Shown here: piece by piece, positions 1 to 9,600 of the stretch | How the letters are laid out: each line of letters begins with the position of its first letter | Numbering within the stretch: the first letter of the stretch is position 1 | Origin: G965212025 sp965215765 | GTDB lineage: Bacteria > Pseudomonadota > Gammaproteobacteria > Poriferisulfidales > Oxydemutatoraceae | Assembly (NCBI GenBank): GCA_965215765.1 | Contig: OZ244118.1 | Coordinates: 2,108,001-2,172,000 of the forward strand | Length of the DNA stretch: 64,000 bases | Direction: 5' to 3' | Program-made: the position numbers and the translations under genes | The notes under the pieces: model-generated | Told to the model about the DNA's origin: nothing | The model's database searches: none | The model's input: the letters and a program-made list of their open reading frames with translations, nothing else

Positions 1-3000
1 TCGCCGGCACTATATCCCACCAAGCCACCAACCCCATATCTACCAGAAACCGAGCCAGTCGCAGAGCTGTTACTGATGCTTGATCCGTCTTGGTCTCCCA
101 CGAGACCGCCGACGAAGCCAGTACCTGTTACCGTACTAGCTGTATAGCTGTTGCTGATGCTGCCTTCGCTTAAGCCCACGAGACCACCAACTTGGTTCTC
201 ACCAGAGACTGACCCTAATGCGGAACTGTCCTCTATCACACCTGCGTTGAAACCAACCAGCGACCCTACGATGTCACGCCCGGTCATATGCGAGTCGACC
301 AGTATTACGCCCCGTATAGTCGCATCTCTTGCTAATCTGGAGAACAGGCCTACAGGATTGTATGCACCTCTACGACTGATCGTCAGCGAACTGATTACGT
401 AGTTGCCCGTGCTCACGAAAGAACCCTCAAATCCATTGCTCGCATAAAGTGCGATCGGTTCAAAACCTGCACCACGGTTCCAGTCCTTGGTTCTGCTCGC
501 GTCAATGTTGGTAGCCAACTCGTAGTACGCACTCGGGCTCGAACTCACATCCTGCAACTGGCAGAGCCTCTCAATCCGGTAGGGATTGTCTGATGTCCCC
601 GCACCTGTCTGCCCTGCCATCAAGTCCTCACCCAGCTCCGTAGAGCACACCGTTTCGATGGTGACAGTGAGCGTGGTCTTTACACCAGCAGGACTTTCAA
701 CTTCCAGCACAAAGCTACCCACACCATAAAAATCAAGCAAGGGGCGAACCACCTCTACCTCAACAGTGCCTCCTCCCGTCGAACCGTTGAACCGCACAGT
801 CGAATCCTCTGCTATGTCTCTACTTGAGAAACTCCACGATAATCCCGCACCGCCCGAGTAAGGACTATCGGAGTCAGTCGCGCTAAAACTTAGAATGTTG
901 CTGAGCAAACTAGCCTGTATCGTTCCGACCTGATCCCTTCCGCTATCCACCAACGGGCTAGCCCCTGCAATCCGAACCTGAATCCGGTCATCATTGACAG
1001 AAACATTGTTCTTGAGTACAACATAAAAGCTCTTTCCTACCGTGTCATCGCTCACAACGACATTAAGAGTCGAAGCAGGACCGTTTGCCTCCGTGCTGAT
1101 TGTGCCGTCCTTAAGGTCAACAAAGTAGGCGAAACCGCTTGGCGTGAACGGCTCATCGAAAAGAAGTGACCACGTCAGAGTGACTGATTCTCTTGGAGTA
1201 CCCGGGTAATCTGCCTTTAAAGAAAAGTGTGTGACACCGCTAATACCTATCCCTACCAGCTCGGTGGAACTTTTAACATACGGCTTCAGGTTCAAGTCCG
1301 AATTCAGATTACTCAACAACTGCGGCAAGTCCGTGGCACTGCCAAAACCCCAAACATTCGGGCTCCATTCCTCGTAAGTATTCTCTTGGGAATCCGACTG
1401 ACAGACATTGCTGGGCATCGTCGGACAACGCAGCTGCGCAAAGATGCGTTCTTCCCCCAAGCCATTGTTCCGGCCTCTGGCAGCGTAATAGCTGTTCACG
1501 ATGCTTGAGCTGTCCTGGTTACCCACGAGACCACCAATGCCGTCACCGGTTCCAAAAACCGAACCTGTCGCGTAGCTGTTGCTGATGTCACCTCTGCTAT
1601 TCCCCACGAGACCGCCAATGCCGTCACCGGTTCCAAAAACCGAACCTGTCGCGTAGCTGTCTATAATGTCACCTCTGCTATTCCCCACGAGACCGCCAAC
1701 GCCCGCAGTTCCTGTTACCATACCAGATGCATAGCTTCGGCTGATGCTTGAATTGACATCTTGGTGTCCCACGAGACCTCCAATGCCGTCACCGGTTCCA
1801 AAAACCGAACCTGTCGCGTAGCTGTTGCTGATGCTGATGCTGATGCTGATGGTGCCGAAGCTAAAGCCCACGAGACCACCAATGTTGTCACCGGTTCCAA
1901 AAACCGAACCTGTCGCGTAGCTGTCTATAATGTCACCTCTGCTATTCCCCACGAGACCGCCAACACCAAACCGCCCGGAAACCGAGCCAGTCGCGTAGCT
2001 GTCTCCGATGGTGCTGCCTTCCTGGTATCCCACGAGGCCGCCAACAGAGTCAGTACCTGTTACCGTACTAGCTGTATAGTTGCCGCTGATTTCGCCGGCA
2101 CTATATCCCACCAAGCCACCAACCCCATATCTACCAGAAACCGAGCCAGTCGCAGAGCTGTTACTGATGCTTGATCCGTCTTGGTCTCCCACGAGACCGC
2201 CGACGAAGCCAGTACCTGTTACCGTACTAGCTGTATAGCTGTTGCTGATGCTGCCTTCGCTTAAGCCCACGAGACCACCAACTTGGTTCTCACCAGAGAC
2301 TGACCCTAATGCGGAACTGTCCTCTATCACACCTGCGTTGAAACCAACCAGCGACCCTACGATGTCACGCCCGGTCATATGCGAGTCGACCAGTATTACG
2401 CCCCGTATAGTCGCATCTCTTGCTAATCTGGAGAACAGGCCTACAGGATTGTATGCACCTCTACGACTGATCGTCAGCGAACTGATTACGTAGTTGCCCG
2501 TGCTCACGAAAGAACCCTCAAATCCATTGCTCGCATAAAGTGCGATCGGTTCAAAACCTGCACCACGGTTCCAGTCCTTGGTTCTGCTCGCGTCAATGTT
2601 GGTAGCCAACTCGTAGTACGCACTCGGGCTCGAACTCACATCCTGCAACTGGCAGAGCCTCTCAATCCGGTAGGGATTGTCTGATGTCCCCGCACCTGTC
2701 TGCCCTGCCATCAAGTCCTCACCCAGCTCCGTAGAGCACACCGTTTCGATGGTGACAGTGAGCGTGGTCTTTACACCAGCAGGACTTTTAACTTCCAGCA
2801 CAAAGCTACCCACACCATAAAAATCAAGCAAGGGGCGAACCACCTCTACCTCAACAGTGCCTCCTCCCGTCGAACCGTTGAACCGCACAGTCGAATCCTC
2901 TGCTATGTCTCTACTTGAGAAACTCCACGATAATCCCGCACCGCCCGAGTAAGGACTATCGGAGTCAGTCGCGCTAAAACTTAGAATGTTGCTGAGCAAA

Positions 3001-3826
3001 CTAGCCTGTATCGTTCCGACCTGATCCCTTCCGCTATCCACCAACGGGCTAGCCCCTGCAATCCGAACCTGAATCCGGTCATCATTGACAGAAACATTGT
3101 TCTTGAGTACAACATAAAAGCTCTTTCCTACCGTGTCATCGCTCACAACGACATTAAGAGTCGAAGCAGAACCATTTGCCTCCGTGCTGATTGTGCCGTC
3201 CTTAAGGTCAACAAAGTAGGCGAAATCGCTTGGCGTGAACGGCTCATCGAAAAGAAGTGACCACGTCAGAGTGACTGATTCTCTTGGAGTACCCGGGTAA
3301 TCTGCCTTTAAAGAAAAGTGTGTGACACCGCTAATACCTATCCCTACCAGCTCGGTGGAACTTTTAACATACGGCTTCAGGTTCAAGTCCGAATTCAGAT
3401 TACTCAACAACTGCGGCAAGTCCGTGGCACTGCCAAAACCCCAAACATTCGGGCTCCATTCCTCGTAAGTATTCTCTTGGGAATCCGACTGACAGACATT
3501 GCTGGGCATCGTCGGACAACGCAGCTGCGCAAAGATGCGTTCTTCCCCCAAGCCATTGTTCCGGCCTCTGGCAGCGTAATAGCTATTCACGATGCTTGAG
3601 CTGTCCTGGTTACCCACGAGACCACCAATGCCGTCACCGGTTCCAAAAACCGAACCTGTCGCGTAGCTGTTGCTGATGTCACCTCTGCTATTCCCCACGA
3701 GACCGCCAATGCCGTCACCGGTTCCAAAAACCGAACCTGTCGCGTAGCTGTTGCTGATGTCACCTCTGCTATTCCCCATGAGACCGCCAACGCCCGCAGT
3801 ACCTGTTACCATACCAACTGCATAGC
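1..3826 (-). repeat. 2091-bp in-frame duplication inside GLUG1
   Basis: Positions 1 to about 1735 recur at 2092 to about 3826 with a constant offset of 2091 bp (697 codons). I found only a few substitutions by eye, for example near 1075/3166, 1130/3221 and 1490/3581. The copies diverge after about 1661/3752, in the GLUG repeats. The left limit may lie outside the window. The duplicated unit is one GLUG block plus cap, Ig-like module and linker. Confidence 0.85.
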
Positions 3827-4601
3827 TTCGGCTGATGCTGCCGCCTCCCTGGTCCCCCACGAGGCCGCCAACGCGAAACTGCCCGGAAACCGAGCCAGTC
3901 GCGTAGCTGTCTATAATGTCACCTCTGCTATTCCCCACGAGACCACCAATGTTGTCACCGGTTCCAAAAACCGAACCTGTCGCGTAGCTGTTGCTGATGC
4001 TGCCTCCGCTTAAGCCCACGAGACCACCAACTTGGTTCCCACCAAAGACTGACCCCGTCGCAGAGCTGTCCACTATCACACCTTCGCTGAAACCAACCAA
4101 TGACCCTACGAAGCCACGCCCGGCTATATGCGAGTCGACCAGTATTACGCCCCGTATAGTCGCATCTCTTGCCAACACGGAGAACAGGCCTACAGGGCTG
4201 TATGCGTCACTACGACTGATTGTCAGCGAACTGATCTCATATTTGCCCGTGCTCACGAAAGAACCCTCAAATCCATTGCGCACATCAAATGCGATCGGTT
4301 CAAAACCTGCACCATAGTTCCAATCCTTGGTTCTGCTCGCGTCAATGTTGGCAACCAATTCGTAGTGCGCTGCTGGGCTTAGACTGATGCCTTGCAACTC
4401 GCAAAGCATGGCAATTCGATAAGGAGAACTGCTGGTTCCGCTCCCCACGGCGGGCGCACACCCCTCAGTGGCTTGGGCAAAGGCGGGCGACAGAACACAG
4501 GACAAAACAAGCAGCAGGCTGACACGCACTGCCTTTCCAAAATCTGTCAAGTCCGCGCCTGAAACCGCACGTCTGACACAACGAACACCAAGTTTTAGCA
4601 T
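1..4601 (-). CDS. GLUG1: secreted GLUG-repeat protein, 3' end beyond the window
   Basis: The frame is open from an ATG at 4601 to the left edge, about 1533 codons with no stop. The start is set by GGAG five bases upstream of the ATG; an in-frame GTG two codons earlier lacks a ribosome site. Residues 1-42 form a Sec signal peptide with an unusually long n-region (about 27 residues), a Leu/Val core and cleavage after SPAFA. Next come an entry module (Cys-containing stretch, then a Cys in LCELQGI), a GLUG block with repeated YATGSVSG and VGGLVG motifs, a cap with WDFG-like and PQLL motifs, an Ig-like module and a linker. The GLUG-to-linker set then repeats almost identically. GLUG motifs (Pfam Glug family) are typical of exported, adhesin-like, probably beta-helical proteins. 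The specific role is unknown. The C-terminal tail seen in the paralogues is not in view. Confidence 0.85.
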   Translation of the reverse strand, partial: MLKLGVRCVRRAVSGADLTDFGKAVRVSLLLVLSCVLSPAFAQATEGCAPAVGSGTSSSPYRIAMLCELQGISLSPAAHYELVANIDASRTKDWNYGAGFEPIAFDVRNGFEGSFVSTGKYEISSLTISRSDAYSPVGLFSVLARDATIRGVILVDSHIAGRGFVGSLVGFSEGVIVDSSATGSVFGGNQVGGLVGLSGGSISNSYATGSVFGTGDNIGGLVGNSRGDIIDSYATGSVSGQFRVGGLVGDQGGGSISRSYAVGMVTGTAGVGGLMGNSRGDISNSYATGSVFGTGDGIGGLVGNSRGDISNSYATGSVFGTGDGIGGLVGNQDSSSIVNSYYAARGRNNGLGEERIFAQLRCPTMPSNVCQSDSQENTYEEWSPNVWGFGSATDLPQLLSNLNSDLNLKPYVKSSTELVGIGISGVTHFSLKADYPGTPRESVTLTWSLLFDEPFTPSDFAYFVDLKDGTISTEANGSASTLNVVVSDDTVGKSFYVVLKNNVSVNDDRIQVRIAGASPLVDSGRDQVGTIQASLLSNILSFSATDSDSPYSGGAGLSWSFSSRDIAEDSTVRFNGSTGGGTVEVEVVRPLLDFYGVGSFVLEVKSPAGVKTTLTVTIETVCSTELGEDLMAGQTGAGTSDNPYRIERLCQLQDVSSSPSAYYELATNIDASRTKDWNRGAGFEPIALYASNGFEGSFVSTGNYVISSLTISRRGAYNPVGLFSRLARDATIRGVILVDSHMTGRDIVGSLVGFNAGVIEDSSALGSVSGENQVGGLVGLSEGSISNSYTASTVTGTGFVGGLVGDQDGSSISNSSATGSVSGRYGVGGLVGYSAGEISGNYTASTVTGTDSVGGLVGYQEGSTIGDSYATGSVSGRFGVGGLVGNSRGDIIDSYATGSVFGTGDNIGGLVGFSFGTISISISISNSYATGSVFGTGDGIGGLVGHQDVNSSISRSYASGMVTGTAGVGGLVGNSRGDIIDSYATGSVFGTGDGIGGLVGNSRGDISNSYATGSVFGTGDGIGGLVGNQDSSSIVNSYYAARGRNNGLGEERIFAQLRCPTMPSNVCQSDSQENTYEEWSPNVWGFGSATDLPQLLSNLNSDLNLKPYVKSSTELVGIGISGVTHFSLKADYPGTPRESVTLTWSLLFDEPFTPSGFAYFVDLKDGTISTEANGPASTLNVVVSDDTVGKSFYVVLKNNVSVNDDRIQVRIAGASPLVDSGRDQVGTIQASLLSNILSFSATDSDSPYSGGAGLSWSFSSRDIAEDSTVRFNGSTGGGTVEVEVVRPLLDFYGVGSFVLEVESPAGVKTTLTVTIETVCSTELGEDLMAGQTGAGTSDNPYRIERLCQLQDVSSSPSAYYELATNIDASRTKDWNRGAGFEPIALYASNGFEGSFVSTGNYVISSLTISRRGAYNPVGLFSRLARDATIRGVILVDSHMTGRDIVGSLVGFNAGVIEDSSALGSVSGENQVGGLVGLSEGSISNSYTASTVTGTGFVGGLVGDQDGSSISNSSATGSVSGRYGVGGLVGYSAG

Positions 4602-4870
4602 AAGCACTCCAAAAACTAATGATAACGAACGAAAGGTGCCAAGCGGCTATACGCCATGTTGTGGCACAAGGCAAAGCAACGACCTAGTCTTAAGACAAGT
4701 CCGCGATTCTACTACTTTTGGGCTAGATGGCAACGCAACAAATAAAATATCCACGACCCAGTAAAGCCTGGTCAAACAGCACACTGTCAATGGTGCGATT
4801 TAACCCTTTGCGGGCAGGAAACAAAGGCTTGACTCCTCGTCATCTTATATGGCTGTAAGGGAGCTTCCGG
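4602..4870 (-). promoter_or_regulatory. Conserved promoter block of GLUG1
   Basis: This block lies upstream of every GLUG gene that has a 5' end in the window. On the minus strand it holds TTGACC (4775-4770), an 18-base spacer and GATATT (51-46 of 4700s), a plausible sigma-70 promoter. It also holds a second conserved -10-like TAGAAT at 4711-4706, about 105 bases before the ATG. The 5' leader contains GCCA-CAACA-TGGC, a small hairpin kept in most copies. The ribosome site GGAG follows just before the gene. Which element is used is inference. Confidence 0.5.
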
Positions 4871-5299
4871 ACGCGTCGTGCATCTGCGCGGAGCACGCCG
4901 TCCAGTCACCCAGGGGCATCAGTGGCTGCTCGGGAAATATGTGGCAATGGCAAGCGGGTTGGGCTGCGGCTGGCGACGGAAAACGTCGGCGAGCTCTTTG
5001 ATAGAGGATTTGGAGGGTTTGCGGTTTGCTGGCCGAAAAAGTTCATTGAAACCGCTCCAGAACACCAAAGCATTGGTGTGGACGCTGATTGCCTGAAATT
5101 ACAGAACAGCCGAGGAACAGGGGTCGAGCCCGTGATGATTAGCACAAGTACGCCGGGTGTGACCTGAAAACAAAAGAGCATGGGCAGACTGCTGCACACC
5201 ATTGGCCGGATCTGTCAGACAAGGCCGGGAACATCCTCAAAAGAAACCCCTGACGGCACGGGAGCGAAAGGCACGTCAGACAGCCAGATAGCTGACGCC
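4871..5299. repeat. Partial R247 repeat and DUF3108 3' flank; no gene seen
   Basis: About 4920-5215 matches one unit of the R247 repeat family found again at 24.5-25.1 kb and 61.4-61.6 kb. Shared landmarks are the stretch after AAAACGTCGGCGA, the string AGAACACCAAAGCATTGG, and CATGGGCAGACTGCTGC near 5180. Positions 5220-5299 match the 3' flank of the other DUF3108 copies. The short frames here overlap one another and have no ribosome site. Confidence 0.6.
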
Positions 5300-5973
5300 T
5301 TATCGTTCGACCAGCGAGCCATACAACTTCTCCAGGTACATTTCGTACTTGTAATCATGTTTGGGACTCGTCCAGAACCTGTAGTCTGTCTTTCCTTCCT
5401 TGTGTCGTACCAGGATTAAGGTCCGCAATCGACCGAGGACTGTATCGATTTCTTCCTCACCAACAACCTCGTAACGATGGTCTTTCAGCTTTCCCCTGCT
5501 GACAATCCGGTAATCCCACGGCTCCGATCCCCCACCTTTCATGTCCGCCATGATCTGTGCCTGCATGGCCATCTCGTCCAACGTGCCGGCAGACACCGGA
5601 AATTCATCTGAAACCTGGCTTTTTTCCCAGTCGAATAATAAGCTCCTCCCTGATATCCCTCCCGACCTTTGCCACGTAGTTCAAAGGCACAATGCGAACT
5701 TCAGGCAAGAAACAAGGAAAAAAGACCTGAGGGAGACAGCTTCCGCATCATCACATATACATTTTCAGAGCGAACAAGGCTCAGCTCCAGATCGGCACCT
5801 TGAAGAGCCTCTGTTACCCGGTAAGAAGCCTTGAAATCAGCCAGGAAAAAGTCGCGACTGCCGGCATAACCGGGCTGCACACAAAGTGCTGCACAAAGCA
5901 AAGCAAGGGCAAAAGTAATGGTGACTACGCGTTGCGGCAAGCACCTATTTCTCATCACCTGTCTGGAAAACAT
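5300..5973 (-). pseudogene. DUF3108-family protein, decayed copy A
   Basis: The start at 5973 (MFSRQVMRNR) and the signal peptide match the intact copy at 29782-30546. The frame then breaks near residue 90, after SGLFSLFL. About 36 bp are missing where the intact copy has its MKVGSMQW segment, and a further loss of about 25 bp removes the VVYRGRQ segment, giving a second break. The C-terminal third resumes in another frame from GTLDEMAMQAQ to the end. It lacks the 13 residues between KHDY and KYEMYL, an exact 39-bp deletion shared with copies B and D. No functional product is expected. Confidence 0.8.
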
Positions 5974-6137
5974 CAGATCCCTGCTCTTAATAACGCACAG
6001 GTGTCTACTGCCAAGACAGCGCATCAAACAAGCACTCAGGATTATCCCGGAACAACGCCTATTCGCAGCCTTTCTCCACCTTACCAGCACCTTTCAGTCA
6101 TTCTTCTTTTATTATCCCGGGGGATTGACCGTACTCT
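5974..6137. repeat. Shortened 3' block of GLUG2
   Basis: This is a truncated version of the block that follows the other GLUG genes. It keeps the paired ATCCCGG near 6040 and TATCCCGGG near 6113. The URS segment that precedes the other DUF3108 copies is missing, so the DUF3108 start lies close to the end of GLUG2. Confidence 0.45.
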
Positions 6138-9100
6138 CTACCGTACCGCACCTCCTAAATACATCTTCACACGTAGCAGCTTCCGACTCAAGCCCGGATT
6201 AAAATTACTCAACAATTGCGGCAGCTCATCGGCAGTGCCAAAGTCCCAAACACCCGGATTCCATCCTTCGTAAGTACTCTCAAGGGAACCCGGCGGACAG
6301 GTCACACTGGCCATCGTCGGACAACGCAACTGCTCAAAGGTGCGTTCTTTTCCCAAGCCATTGCTTCGCCCTCTGGCAACATAATAACTGTTACCGACGC
6401 TTAAGCTGAGTCCCTGCCTCCCTCCCACAAGGCCACCAACAGAACTCCCTTGCCCGAAAGCCGAACCAGTCGCGTAGCTGTCTCTGATACTGCTGGCTGT
6501 GGCTTGGAATCCCACCAGGCCGCCAACATAGTCACTTCCGGAAGCTGAACCCGTCGCGTAGCTGTCTCTGATGCTGCTGGCTGTGGCTTGGAATCCCACC
6601 AAGCCGCCAACATTACTTTGCCCAGCCACTGTGTTGGCTGCATAGCTTCGGCTGACGCTGGCACCCTCTTCATTTCTTCCCACGAGGCCACCAACCTGGT
6701 TCCCACCAGAAATTATTGAGCCTGCCGCGGAGCAATCCTCTATCACACCTGCGTTGAAACCAACCAGCGACCCTACGATGTCACGCCCGGTCATATGCGA
6801 GTCGACCAGTATTACGCCCCGTATAGTCGCATCTCTTGCCAATCTGGAGAACAGACCTGCGTTGTCCGTATCACTGCGGCTGATCTTCAGCGAACTGATC
6901 ACGTAGTTGCCCGTGCTCACGAAAGAACCCTCAAATCCATTGCTCGCATAAAGTGCGATCGGTTCAAAACCTGCACCACGGTTCCAGTCCTTGGTTCTGC
7001 TCGCGTCAATGTTGGTAGCCAACTCGTAGTACGCACTCGGGCTCGAACTCACATCCTGCAACTGGCAGAGCCTCTCAATCCGGTAGGGATTGTCTGATGT
7101 CCCCGCACCTGTCTGCCCTGCCATCAAGTCCTCACCCAGCTCCGTAGAGCACACCGTTTCGATGGTGACAGTGAGCGTGGTCTTTACACCAGCAGGACTT
7201 TCAACTTCCAGCACAAAGCTACCCACACCATAAAAATCAAGCAAGGGGCGAACCACCTCTACCTCAACAGTGCCTCCTCCCGTCGAACCGTTGAACCGCA
7301 CAGTCGAATCCTCTGCTATGTCTCTACTTGAGAAACTCCACGATAATCCCGCACCGCCCGAGTAAGGACTATCGGAGTCAGTCGCGCTAAAACTTAGAAT
7401 GTTGCTGAGCAAACTAGCCTGTATCGTTCCGACCTGATCCCTTCCGCTATCCACCAACGGGCTAGCCCCTGCAATCCGAACCTGAATCCGGTCATCATTG
7501 ACAGAAACATTGTTCTTGAGTACAACATAAAAGCTCTTGCCAGCCAGCCTCATATCGCCAACGACAGAAAGCGTAGCAACAGAACCATTCGCCTCTGTGC
7601 CGGATGTACCATCAAGGTCAAAGTAGACCAAATTAAGCAGCGAGGGCGGTACACCGAAAAGAGACCACGTAAAAATGACTGGATCTTCGGGAAAGCCCAG
7701 ATAACCTGCCTCCAAAGAAAAGCGCGTGATGCCCGTAAACCCTACCACCACCAACTCGGTGGAACCTTTGATATACGGCTTCCGGTTCAAGTCCGGATTC
7801 TTGTTGCCCAACAATTGCGGCAAGTCCCTGGCACTGCCAAAATCCCAAGTTTTCGTATCCCACCCCTCGTAAATACTCTCGCGAGAACCCGGCGGACAAG
7901 TTGCGCCAGCCACCGTCGGACAACGCAACTGCACAAAGGTGCGTTCTTCCCCCAAGCCATTGTTCCGCCCTCTGGCAGCATAATAACTATTGCGGACGGT
8001 AGAGGTGGAAATGACGGAAGTGTCCCTGGCAGTGGTGTGGAGTCCCACCAGACCGCCAATATTTTCCACCCCGGAAACAAAACCTGTTGCGTAGCCATTG
8101 TTTATGTTTCCTTCACTTTCTCCCACAAGGCCACCAACAAAACTTTGCCCGAAAACCGACCCCGTTGCGTAGATGTCTCTGATACTTGATCTGTATCCTT
8201 GGTATCCCACGAGACCACCAACGTCATCATTCCCGGAAACAAAACCCGTCGCGTAGCTGCCGCCGATGTGGCCTCTGCTATATCCCATGAGACCACCAAC
8301 GTAGTCATTCCCGGAAATAAAACCTGTCGCGTAGCTGTCTCCGACGTCAATACCTCTCCCCACGAGACCGCCAATTTGGCTTTCACCAGAGACTGACCCC
8401 ATCGCGTAGCTGTCTCTGACCCTTGAGCTGTATCCTTGATACCCCACCAGGCCGCCAACAATGTTTTGCCCGGAAACCGAACCCGTTGCGTAGCTGTCTA
8501 TGATCTCGCCGGCACTATCTCCCACGAGACCGCCAACTGCCATATTCCCGAAAACAAAACCTGTTGCGTAGCTGTCTCTGATACTTGAGGGGGATCCATG
8601 GGATCCCGCAAGACCACCAACCCCATCAGTGCCTGTTACTGTACTGGCTGCATAGCTGTCGTTGATGGAGCCAGAGTCGCTATTGTTGCCCACAAGACCG
8701 CCAACAACATCGTCTCCTGAAACCGAACCCGCCACGTAGCTGCCGCTGATGCCACCTTCGCCAGAGCCAACAAGGCCACCAACATAATCATCCCCGGAAA
8801 CCGAACCCTTCACGTAGCTGCCGCTGATATCGCCTCTGCTGTGCCCCACGAGACCGCCAACACCGTTTCGACCAAAGACTGAACCTGTCGCGGAGCAACC
8901 CTCAATCGCACCTCCGTCGCTACTACCAACCAGTGACCCTACGTTGTCACGCCCGGTCGTGCGCGAGCCAGCCAGTATGATGCCTCGTATCGTCGCGCCT
9001 GCTGCCAATCGGGAGAACAGGCCTACGTTGCTTTCGGCACTACGACTGATCGTCAGCGAACTGATCACGTGGTCGCTCGCGTTCACGAAAGAGCCCGAAA

Positions 9101-9413
9101 ACCCATCTGTCGCAGTGCTTGCGATCGGCTCAAAACTGGTAGCCGTACTTGCGTCAATACTGTCCACCAGCAAGTAGTGCGCTGCCGGGCTTAGACTGAT
9201 GCCTTGCAACTCGCAAAGCGTGGCAATTCGATAAGGAGAACTGCTGGTTCCACTTCCCTCGGCAGGCGTACACCCCGCAGAGGCTTGGGCGAAGGCGGGC
9301 GACAGGGCGCAGGACAAAACAAGCAGCAGGCTGGCGTACGCTACCTTCCCAAAATCTGTCGTGACCGAACCCGAAACAGCACGTCTGACACAGTGAACAC
9401 CAAGTTTTAGCAT
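6138..9413 (-). CDS. GLUG2: secreted GLUG-repeat protein, 1091 aa
   Basis: The start is the ATG at 9413, with GGA six bases upstream; an ATG two codons earlier would sit directly on that GGA. Residues 1-42 are the family signal peptide ending in AFA. An entry module follows (Cys in AGCTP, then LCELQGI, then IDAS), a GLUG block at about residues 150-450, and a cap (NSYYAARGRNNG, LRCP, a second Cys, WDFGS, PQLL). An Ig-like module, a linker ending in ETVC and a second shorter GLUG block with its cap complete it. The protein ends directly after the second cap with LLRVKMYLGGAVR, so the tail is independent of the Ig-like modules. The 5' part is close to that of GLUG5, and 6890-7537 is nearly identical to GLUG1. 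It is probably an exported surface protein; its ligand is unknown. Confidence 0.9.
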   Translation of the reverse strand: MLKLGVHCVRRAVSGSVTTDFGKVAYASLLLVLSCALSPAFAQASAGCTPAEGSGTSSSPYRIATLCELQGISLSPAAHYLLVDSIDASTATSFEPIASTATDGFSGSFVNASDHVISSLTISRSAESNVGLFSRLAAGATIRGIILAGSRTTGRDNVGSLVGSSDGGAIEGCSATGSVFGRNGVGGLVGHSRGDISGSYVKGSVSGDDYVGGLVGSGEGGISGSYVAGSVSGDDVVGGLVGNNSDSGSINDSYAASTVTGTDGVGGLAGSHGSPSSIRDSYATGFVFGNMAVGGLVGDSAGEIIDSYATGSVSGQNIVGGLVGYQGYSSRVRDSYAMGSVSGESQIGGLVGRGIDVGDSYATGFISGNDYVGGLMGYSRGHIGGSYATGFVSGNDDVGGLVGYQGYRSSIRDIYATGSVFGQSFVGGLVGESEGNINNGYATGFVSGVENIGGLVGLHTTARDTSVISTSTVRNSYYAARGRNNGLGEERTFVQLRCPTVAGATCPPGSRESIYEGWDTKTWDFGSARDLPQLLGNKNPDLNRKPYIKGSTELVVVGFTGITRFSLEAGYLGFPEDPVIFTWSLFGVPPSLLNLVYFDLDGTSGTEANGSVATLSVVGDMRLAGKSFYVVLKNNVSVNDDRIQVRIAGASPLVDSGRDQVGTIQASLLSNILSFSATDSDSPYSGGAGLSWSFSSRDIAEDSTVRFNGSTGGGTVEVEVVRPLLDFYGVGSFVLEVESPAGVKTTLTVTIETVCSTELGEDLMAGQTGAGTSDNPYRIERLCQLQDVSSSPSAYYELATNIDASRTKDWNRGAGFEPIALYASNGFEGSFVSTGNYVISSLKISRSDTDNAGLFSRLARDATIRGVILVDSHMTGRDIVGSLVGFNAGVIEDCSAAGSIISGGNQVGGLVGRNEEGASVSRSYAANTVAGQSNVGGLVGFQATASSIRDSYATGSASGSDYVGGLVGFQATASSIRDSYATGSAFGQGSSVGGLVGGRQGLSLSVGNSYYVARGRSNGLGKERTFEQLRCPTMASVTCPPGSLESTYEGWNPGVWDFGTADELPQLLSNFNPGLSRKLLRVKMYLGGAVR

Positions 9414-9600
9414 AAGCATTCCAAAAAACTAATGACAACGAACGGAAGTCACCAAGCGGCTATACGCCATGTTGTGGCACAAGGCAAAGCAACAACCTGG
9501 TCTTACGACAAGTTCGCCATTCTACTACTTTTTGGCTAGATGAAACCACAACAAACGAAATATCCGCGACCCAGTAAATCCTGGTCAAGTAGCACACTGT
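9414..9600 (-). promoter_or_regulatory. Conserved promoter block of GLUG2
   Basis: On the minus strand TTGACC (9588-9583), an 18-base spacer and GATATT (9564-9559) repeat the arrangement seen upstream of GLUG1. TAGAAT lies at 9524-9519. An alternative TTGACA is found 10 bases upstream of TTGACC. The block is nearly identical to that of GLUG5. Confidence 0.5.

Noticed and set aside
1761..2174. Plus-strand frames inside GLUG genes (here and at 19394, 26862, 47118, 59954 and others)
   Set aside because: They are antisense shadows of GLUG repeats. They repeat with the same period as the coding strand and have no ribosome site.
4476..4601. Lipoprotein signal in GLUG proteins (LSC in the hydrophobic core)
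   Set aside because: The residues before the Cys (V-L-S) do not make a standard lipobox, and a good AxA cleavage site follows seven residues later.
4465..4674. Minus-strand frame across the GLUG1 start
   Set aside because: It is the GLUG signal-peptide region read in the wrong frame; similar shadows appear at the starts of GLUG2, GLUG5, GLUG6 and GLUG8.
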